Below, in pieces: positions 59,530-64,000 of a DNA stretch of 64,000 nucleotides (its first letter is position 1; the number at the start of each line of letters is the position of its first letter). Under the pieces are notes generated by a model. It saw only the letters and a list, made by a program, of their open reading frames with translations, had not been told where the DNA came from and did no database searches. This DNA is from a bacterium. GTDB lineage: Bacteria; Zixibacteria; MSB-5A5; WJJR01. Position numbers and translations under genes: made by a program. The stretch is taken from the NCBI GenBank assembly GCA_035559435.1, contig DATMBC010000065.1, forward strand, positions 1 to 64,000. Reading direction: 5' to 3'.

Positions 59530-60270
59530 ATGGATGCCCCCGGCTTCTTCTGGACGCCGCCGGATCACATCACCGCCGACACCGTCACGCTGATCGGCCC
59601 GGAAGCGCGGCATGCCTTTTCCGTCTGCCGCCTCCGCGCCGGCGAACTGATCACCGTCACCGATGGCGCAGGCAACGCCTACGACTGCCAGATTGCGAAA
59701 GCGTCCGCCAAGGAAGTCTCCGGCGCGATCATCCGGGTGCACCGTCAGCGCGGTGAGCCGGTCGCGCAGGTCACACTCGCCGCCGGCGTTGGACGCCCGC
59801 AGGTTTACGATTGGATCATCGAGAAGGCGGTTGAGCTGGGTGTGGCGCGGATTGTGCCGCTGCGCTGCCAGGCATCCCCGTCGGGAATCGGCGGCGCCGA
59901 AGCCGGCGCGCGACGGGTCGAGCGCTGGCGCCGTCTGGCGCTGGGCGCGATGAAGCAATCGCTGCGCACCGTGCTGCCGGTGGTCGACCCGATCGCGACA
60001 CCCGAGGCGGCGGTGCCGCTTCTGGCCGCTCAGGCCCGCGCTTGGCTGGCCGACCCGACCGGGGGCCGTCTGAGCGCCGCCCCGCCGATCGGACGCTCGG
60101 GCAGAGTCATGCTGATCATCGGTCCCGAGGGCGGTTTTGACCCCGCCGAGCGGGACTTGTTTTTTGCGCACGGCGCGCAGTTGATTAATCTCGGCCCGCG
60201 CCGTCTGCGCGCCGAAACCGCGGCGATCGCCGCGCTGACTCTGGTCATGCAACACCTGGGGGAACTATGA
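59530..60270 (+). CDS. rsmE: 16S rRNA m3U1498 methyltransferase RsmE
   Basis: A 246-residue SPOUT-class methyltransferase that modifies U1498 of 16S rRNA. The N-terminal PUA-like domain starts FFWTPPDHITADTVTLIGPEARHAFSVCRL. The trefoil-knot SAM site is visible in IIGPEGGFDPAERDLF (about residues 195-210) and INLGPRRLRAETAAIAAL (near 222-240). ATG 59530 fits the homologous N-terminus; the open frame runs 32 codons further up without supporting signals. Its end overlaps the HIT-protein start by 4 bp (ATGA). Confidence 0.92.
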   Translation: MDAPGFFWTPPDHITADTVTLIGPEARHAFSVCRLRAGELITVTDGAGNAYDCQIAKASAKEVSGAIIRVHRQRGEPVAQVTLAAGVGRPQVYDWIIEKAVELGVARIVPLRCQASPSGIGGAEAGARRVERWRRLALGAMKQSLRTVLPVVDPIATPEAAVPLLAAQARAWLADPTGGRLSAAPPIGRSGRVMLIIGPEGGFDPAERDLFFAHGAQLINLGPRRLRAETAAIAALTLVMQHLGEL

Positions 60271-60611
60271 GCCACCCAACCGATCCGAACTGCATCTTCT
60301 GCAAGATCATTGCCAAACAGATTCCCTCGACCGTCCGCTATGAATCCGAGCATGTCTACGCCTTCAACGACATTCATCCCAAGGCGCCGACCCATGTCCT
60401 GATCTGCCCGAAAGGACATTATCCAACCTTCCTGGACACGCCGCCCGACGTTCTCGCCAAGCTCAGCGAGGAGGTGCAGGCAATCGCCAGGCACCTTGGC
60501 TTCGCCGAGCGCGGCTTCCGTCTGGTAATCAACAACGGCCGCGAATCGGGGCAGGAGGTCTTCCATTTGCACTATCATTTGCTGGCGGGAAAAACCTTGG
60601 GAGGATTCTGA
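60267..60611 (+). CDS. HIT-family hydrolase (Hint-like)
   Basis: A 114-residue nucleotide hydrolase or transferase, probably acting on adenosine phosphoramidates or similar. It contains CIFCKIIAKQIPSTVRYE with a zinc-type CxxC, the NDIHPKAPTHVLICPK strand region, and the catalytic histidine triad FHLHYHLLAG (His-x-His-x-His, near residues 100-106). Translational overlap with rsmE suggests cotranscription. Length is typical of Hint proteins. Confidence 0.93.
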   Translation: MSHPTDPNCIFCKIIAKQIPSTVRYESEHVYAFNDIHPKAPTHVLICPKGHYPTFLDTPPDVLAKLSEEVQAIARHLGFAERGFRLVINNGRESGQEVFHLHYHLLAGKTLGGF

Positions 60612-60641
60612 TCGGTCCTATAGGACCAATGGGATCTAATC

Positions 60642-61406
60642 TTGTTGCTCTCGCCGTTCCTCCAGCTCGCCCTCGCCGCCGCCCGCGCCGCGGAGCCCGT
60701 CATCATGCGGCACTATGGTCCGCATGTGGCGCATGAGGCCAAGGCCGATGGCTCCCCCGTCACCGTCGCCGACCGCGCCGCCGAAGAGATCATTCGCGCC
60801 ACAATCAGCGCCGCGTATCCGGACCATGCCTTCCTCGGCGAAGAGTTTGGCACCACCGGCGACTCGGATCATGTCTGGATCATCGATCCCATCGACGGCA
60901 CCAAGAACTTCATGACCGGCATCCCCGTCTTCGGCACCCAGATCGCGCTGATGGTGAAGGGGGAACTGGCGCTGGGTGTCTCCAACTGTCCGGCGCTCGG
61001 TGAGCTGTGCTATGGCGAAAAGGGGAGAGGCGCGTTCCTGAACGATCATCCCGTGCGTGTCAGTGATGTCGATCATCTCGAAGCGGCGCGCGTCTCCTTC
61101 GGCGGGCAGAACTACTTTCGCCAGATCGGCCGCGAAGCGGGCATGCTGCGTCTGATCCACGCCGCGCGGCGCGTGCGCGGCTTCGGCGACTGCTGGGCCT
61201 ACCATCTGATCGCCAGCGGCCGTTTTGAGGCCAATGTCGAGGCGTCGATCAAAATCTGGGACATTGCCGCCGCCGCGGCGATTGTCGCGGCGGCCGGGGG
61301 ACGCGCCACCGATCTCGAAGGCCGCCCGGTCACCCGCGACATCCGCACCTTCATCGCTTCCAACGGACATGTGCATGATGAGATTGTCCGCGCGATGAAC
61401 GGGTGA
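60642..61406 (+). CDS. Inositol monophosphatase-family phosphatase
   Basis: A 254-residue Mg-dependent phosphatase. Metal-binding motifs are visible: GEEFG (near residue 66), IDPIDGTKNFMTGIPVFGTQIAL (near 86), and WDIAAAAAIVAAAGG (near 205). The family includes inositol-phosphatases, histidinol-phosphatase (HisN) and CysQ; the sequence fits inositol-monophosphatase/HisN best. The start is a TTG at 60642 (or the adjacent TTG), without a clear ribosome binding site. Between it and the HIT gene lies a palindrome, GGTCCTATAGGACC (60614-60627). Confidence 0.85.
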   Translation: MLLSPFLQLALAAARAAEPVIMRHYGPHVAHEAKADGSPVTVADRAAEEIIRATISAAYPDHAFLGEEFGTTGDSDHVWIIDPIDGTKNFMTGIPVFGTQIALMVKGELALGVSNCPALGELCYGEKGRGAFLNDHPVRVSDVDHLEAARVSFGGQNYFRQIGREAGMLRLIHAARRVRGFGDCWAYHLIASGRFEANVEASIKIWDIAAAAAIVAAAGGRATDLEGRPVTRDIRTFIASNGHVHDEIVRAMNG

Positions 61407-61408
61407 GA

Positions 61409-61464
61409 ACAAAGATTGCTTCGTCGTCGACGCGCCTGTGGCGCGTCTCCTCCTCGCAATGACG
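61409..61464 (-). repeat. Hairpin element, CGTCATTGCGAG...GAAGCAATCTTTGTT type
   Basis: On the minus strand it begins CGTCATTGCGAGGAG, has an inner perfect 8-bp stem GACGCGCC/GGCGCGTC with loop ACA, and ends CGACGAAGCAATCTTTGTT. It abuts the stop of the preceding gene. Confidence 0.8.
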
Positions 61465-61489
61465 TTGGCTGAATGGCCTCATCCGATAC

Positions 61490-61550
61490 CGTCATTGCGA
61501 GGAGGCCCGATCCGCCGGAGGCGGATCGGGCCGACGAAGCAATCTTTGTT
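61490..61550 (+). repeat. Hairpin element, CGTCATTGCGAG...GAAGCAATCTTTGTT type
   Basis: Begins CGTCATTGCGAGGAG, has an inner perfect 13-bp stem starting GGCCCGATCCGCC with loop GGA, and ends CGACGAAGCAATCTTTGTT. Its last two bases overlap the doxX stop codon. Confidence 0.8.
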
Positions 61551-61977
61551 AACCCCGGCCGAACAACTTGGCATCCAGTGAGTACTTGCCCGCCCCGGTG
61601 AAAAACAGCGTCAGGAATCCAATCGCGTACAAGAGCGCGAACTCCTTGCGTCCCCATGGGTCATCGGCGTGCACAATCCCCGCCGCCACCAGCATGGTCA
61701 CCAGCAGGGGGATGGCCGCCACCCGCGTGAAAAGACCCAGAATCAAGGCGGCCGAACAAATGAACTCGGCGAACACCGCCAACGTCAGAGTCAACGGACT
61801 GCCCAGGCCGATCGGGTCGGAAAAACTTTCCAGCCGCGCCCCGTAGTTGGTGAGCTTTCCCCAGCCATGAAACGCCAGCATGAATCCGCCGATGGCCATC
61901 CGCAGCCAGAGCAGGCCCAGACTCACACGGGATTCGTCGGTTCCGCTGTCGGTGATCCAGTCGATCAATCTGCGCAT
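61549..61977 (-). CDS. DoxX-family membrane protein
   Basis: A 142-residue membrane protein with four helices. LWLRMAIGGFMLAFHGWGKL (about residues 21-40) is the typical DoxX opening, followed by LAVFAEFICSAALILGLFTRVAAIPLLVTMLVA and FALLYAIGFLTLFFTGAGKYSLD. Members of this family are linked to thiosulfate:quinone oxidoreductase, redox resistance or remain unassigned. ATG 61977 has CCGGAGGACC just upstream. It is convergent with the phosphatase gene, with two hairpin elements between them. Confidence 0.88.
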   Translation of the reverse strand: MRRLIDWITDSGTDESRVSLGLLWLRMAIGGFMLAFHGWGKLTNYGARLESFSDPIGLGSPLTLTLAVFAEFICSAALILGLFTRVAAIPLLVTMLVAAGIVHADDPWGRKEFALLYAIGFLTLFFTGAGKYSLDAKLFGRG

Positions 61978-62039
61978 TGGTCCTCCGGGACGGTGATGGA
62001 TATGTCGGTAACCGCCGCGAAGGGCGTTGGGTTTCCCGC

Positions 62040-62690
62040 TCACTCGTCGCGGTTGCCGAAACACGCCAGCGCGCGCCGGATATCCTCCGCCGAGCCGGCC
62101 AGCACGTCGGCCGGATCGAAGTTCATCGCCGCGGTCGTGGCGGTGGGGAAGGCGATCACATACATGCCGGCGTTCTTGGCGGCGCGTACTCCGACGTCGG
62201 TGTCCTCGATGGCGGCGCAGAGCGCCGGGTCGATCCCGATCCGACGCGCCGCTTCCAGATAGATCTCCGGCGACGGCTTCGGCGCGGGAATGTCGTCGGC
62301 CGAAACCACCGCGCGGAAGTACCCGCGAATGCCGCCCCGCTCGAGAGTGTACTCAATAATCCGCCGCAGCCCGGAGGAGGCCAGTCCCAGCAGACACCCC
62401 GCCGCGGCGAGTTCGGCGATCAGTTCACGGATCCCCGGTCGCCAGACCAGCGCGCCGTTCTGAATCAACTCGAGGTAGATCGCCTTGCGCCGGGCGATCA
62501 GATCGTCGATCTCCTCCTCCAGTCCGTGCTGCCGCTTCAGTTCGGCGAACATCACCCGGTCGGTTGAGCCGATGAACCGGCGATTGTCGGCGTCGGAAAA
62601 CGGCAACCCGAACTGCCGCATGACCCGGACGGTCGACTCAAAGTGCACCGGCTCGGAATCGACCAAAACCCCGTCCATATCGAAAATCAC
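62040..62690 (-). CDS. HAD-superfamily hydrolase (beta-phosphoglucomutase/phosphatase-like)
   Basis: A HAD subfamily IA phosphatase or mutase of about 216 residues. Motif I is VIFDMDGVLVDSEP (nucleophile and acid aspartates at the extreme N-terminus). The cap domain and motif II LLGLASSGLRRIIEY follow, then the motif III lysine region PAPKPSPEIYLEAA and motif IV IEDTDVGVRAAKNAG. The start is uncertain: GTG 62690 leaves only two residues before motif I, while non-standard codons further upstream would add a short basic tail. Substrates of this group are small phosphosugars or nucleotides. Confidence 0.85.
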   Translation of the reverse strand: MIFDMDGVLVDSEPVHFESTVRVMRQFGLPFSDADNRRFIGSTDRVMFAELKRQHGLEEEIDDLIARRKAIYLELIQNGALVWRPGIRELIAELAAAGCLLGLASSGLRRIIEYTLERGGIRGYFRAVVSADDIPAPKPSPEIYLEAARRIGIDPALCAAIEDTDVGVRAAKNAGMYVIAFPTATTAAMNFDPADVLAGSAEDIRRALACFGNRDE

Positions 62691-62799
62691 CCCACGGGGC
62701 CGCCCCGGGTGTTGAGATGTATTGTCATGTCCCGCAATGGGTTGTCGTGCGTCCTGTCGGGTCGGCGGCTGGGAGGGATTCAGCGGTAACCTCTTATGA

Positions 62800-62827
62800 T
62801 TGACAAGTTTTCGGGTCTTTACGTAAT
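62800..62827 (+). promoter_or_regulatory. Promoter candidate of rpsU
   Basis: Consensus TTGACA (62800-62805) and CGTAAT (62822-62827) with a 16-bp spacer. A second pair, TTGATA (62850-62855) and TAAATA (62872-62877), spacer 16 bp, lies closer to the gene. Either could drive rpsU. Confidence 0.45.
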
Positions 62828-62946
62828 TGTACGCTGGTGGCGTGTCCCATTGATACGCCGGCATAGACAAGTAAATAACGGGAGTCTTTGGCAATAAACA
62901 CTTAAACATGCCAGTAGCCGGATTTGGAAGGAGTTGAACGCTCTTA

Positions 62947-63138
62947 ATGACCGGCGTTCGCGTACGCGACGATGAATCCTTCGAGAAGGCCCTGAAACGA
63001 TTTAACAAGACCTGTGAGAAGGCGGGGATCCTCTCGGATGTCAAGAAGCACCAGCATTTCGAAAAGCCATCGGAACGCAAGAAGCGCAAGATGAATCAGG
63101 CCAGACGGCGCAACCGGAAACGCGGCGGCGACTATTGA
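62947..63138 (+). CDS. rpsU: 30S ribosomal protein S21
   Basis: A 63-residue basic small-subunit protein. [43 protein letters not shown] is a near-complete S21 signature and the C-terminus is strongly basic ([12 protein letters not shown]). GGAAGGAG lies about 13 bp before the ATG, slightly far. It is flanked by a HAD gene on the opposite strand and a CvpA-like gene downstream. S21 helps select mRNA during initiation and is absent from some phyla. Confidence 0.95.
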   Translation: MTGVRVRDDESFEKALKRFNKTCEKAGILSDVKKHQHFEKPSERKKRKMNQARRRNRKRGGDY

Positions 63139-63421
63139 GCCGACCTCTTTTGCTGAGGGCATATCGTATCGGGTGTGATCTTGACGCAGTGATTTGACAA
63201 AGACGACGGCGCGCGCGGGCCGCCTTGGGCTCGCGCGGCGCCGGCGCACTTGGGGGGCCAAGGGCAGTCTTTCGCAACACCGTCAAAACGGAAGCGTAGG
63301 TTCCGTCGGTTCGGCATGGGGCAGGGGGCCCGCCGTCAGGCCGGCACAGAACCGTGGAGCGACTCCACTCGTTCGCGCCATCCCGCATCATGCCGTCCCG
63401 GCGACCAAACGGGGGGGCACT
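63139..63421. other. 283-bp intergenic region, GC-rich
   Basis: No gene recognised. It contains TTGACA (63195-63200) without a usable -10 and a CGCGCG/CGCGCG hairpin (near 63210-63237) that might end rpsU transcription but has no U-tract. Confidence 0.35.
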
Positions 63422-64000
63422 ATGATGAACCTGATCGATCTGGCGCTGCTGATCGGCGTGATCGCCTGCGCCGGCTGGGGCGCCAAACGCGGCTTCGTGC
63501 GCATGATCATGATCACGCTCGGCCTCTGCGCCGCGATCGTGGTCGCCGTGCACTACAACGACTCCTTCACCCGCGAGCTGGCCGGGTACTTCCACGCCTC
63601 GCCGCTGTGGGTCTCGATGTGGGCGTTCCTCATCGCCTCGATGCTGCTGTTTGCCCTCTTCCGCCTCGGCGCCAAGGTCTTCTTCCGCGTCGCCAATGTG
63701 CAGAAACTGGGCAAGCACGACCAGTTCGGCGGCGCCTTCGTCGGCCTCATCTTCGGCTGGGTGATGATGGGTTACCTGGTCTTCCTCTCGATGTTCCTCC
63801 CGCTGCCCTACACCATCGAGGAGCGCTTCGAAAACACCGTGCTGGCGATGAAGATGGGCGCCTCGGTTCCGTTCCTCTATGAGACCACCGCCAAACTGCA
63901 CCCGTCGCAGTCGAGCTTCATCGACAAGATGGAACTGACCCTCGATGAGGCGCTCGTCATCGCCGAGAAAAACAAGTCCGGCCGCCGCCGCGCCACGAAG
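63422..64000 (+). CDS. CvpA-family membrane protein (cut by window end)
   Basis: The first 193 codons of a gene that runs off the window. Four membrane segments occur in about 120 residues: LIDLALLIGVIACAGWGAKRG, ITLGLCAAIVVAVHY, SMWAFLIASMLLFALFRLG, and FVGLIFGWVMMGYLVFLSMFL. The order and the early GWGAKRGFVR match CvpA/colicin V production family proteins, whose role is not settled. After the last helix come a soluble segment (FENTVLAMKMGASVPFLYE) and a basic tail. GGGGGGCACT precedes the start; ATG 63425 is equally possible. Confidence 0.75.
   Translation, partial: MMNLIDLALLIGVIACAGWGAKRGFVRMIMITLGLCAAIVVAVHYNDSFTRELAGYFHASPLWVSMWAFLIASMLLFALFRLGAKVFFRVANVQKLGKHDQFGGAFVGLIFGWVMMGYLVFLSMFLPLPYTIEERFENTVLAMKMGASVPFLYETTAKLHPSQSSFIDKMELTLDEALVIAEKNKSGRRRATK

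Noticed and set aside
60614-60627. Perfect 14-bp palindrome GGTCCTATAGGACC between the HIT and phosphatase genes
   Set aside because: It has no U-tract, no recognised regulator match and no second copy seen, so no role could be supported.

Overview
The window is a dense, GC-rich bacterial chromosome segment encoding mostly housekeeping and cell-envelope functions. It has a Gram-negative outer membrane (BamA, Skp/OmpH, LpxD, LolC/LolD), dockerin-type secreted proteins, a C-terminal sorting-type domain like those of the FCB superphylum, and an McsA-McsB-ClpC arginine-phosphorylation cassette. Together these suggest an uncultured FCB-group lineage such as Zixibacteria or a near relative. That assignment is inference; no rRNA gene is present to settle it.

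Layout. 1-10 kb: a diguanylate cyclase, a DUF362 protein, a CoA-binding protein, a threonine-synthase-like enzyme, tRNA-Asn, two glycosyltransferases, a small membrane protein interrupted by an in-frame TGA (candidate selenoprotein), two methyltransferases and a prepilin peptidase. 10-24 kb: an NtrC-type regulator, a STAS protein, an SDR, an ATP-grasp protein, ScpA-ScpB-RluB-LysS, LolC-LolD, McsA-McsB-ClpC and rpmA. 24-31 kb: fumC, then on the minus strand rplU-bamA-skp-lpxD. 31-40 kb: an arsR-arsP-arsE-arsF-arsG-type cassette with two matching operator palindromes, uvrB, a predicted outer-membrane protein, and feoA-feoB plus a small Cys-rich partner behind a DtxR-like palindrome. 40-54 kb: a secreted protein behind a sigma-54 promoter, a MIP18 protein, a GT9-like protein, an OPT transporter, TPR/dockerin/Ig lipoproteins, an MscS channel, and a protein fusing an RsbW-like kinase domain to a SpoIIE-like phosphatase. 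54-64 kb: CIRCE-hrcA-grpE-dnaK-dnaJ, rsmE, HIT, an inositol monophosphatase-like enzyme, DoxX, a HAD hydrolase, rpsU and a truncated CvpA-like protein.

How parts fit together. Proteostasis is heavily represented: the CIRCE/HrcA-controlled chaperones, and arginine-phosphate-tagged proteolysis by McsB and ClpC. Outer-membrane assembly is shared between the bamA operon and LolCD. A STAS protein and a kinase/phosphatase fusion suggest partner switching. Metal handling is covered by the ars and feo operons, each with its own operator-like palindrome.

The most unusual signals are: (1) coding-quality sequence continuing for 52 codons beyond an in-frame TGA at 6591-6593, at a position where I recall relatives carrying cysteine, followed by a small hairpin; (2) six dispersed intergenic hairpins sharing CGTCAT and ATCTTTGTT-like ends but with unrelated, perfectly complementary stems; (3) two terminator hairpins that overlap the expression signals of the next gene.
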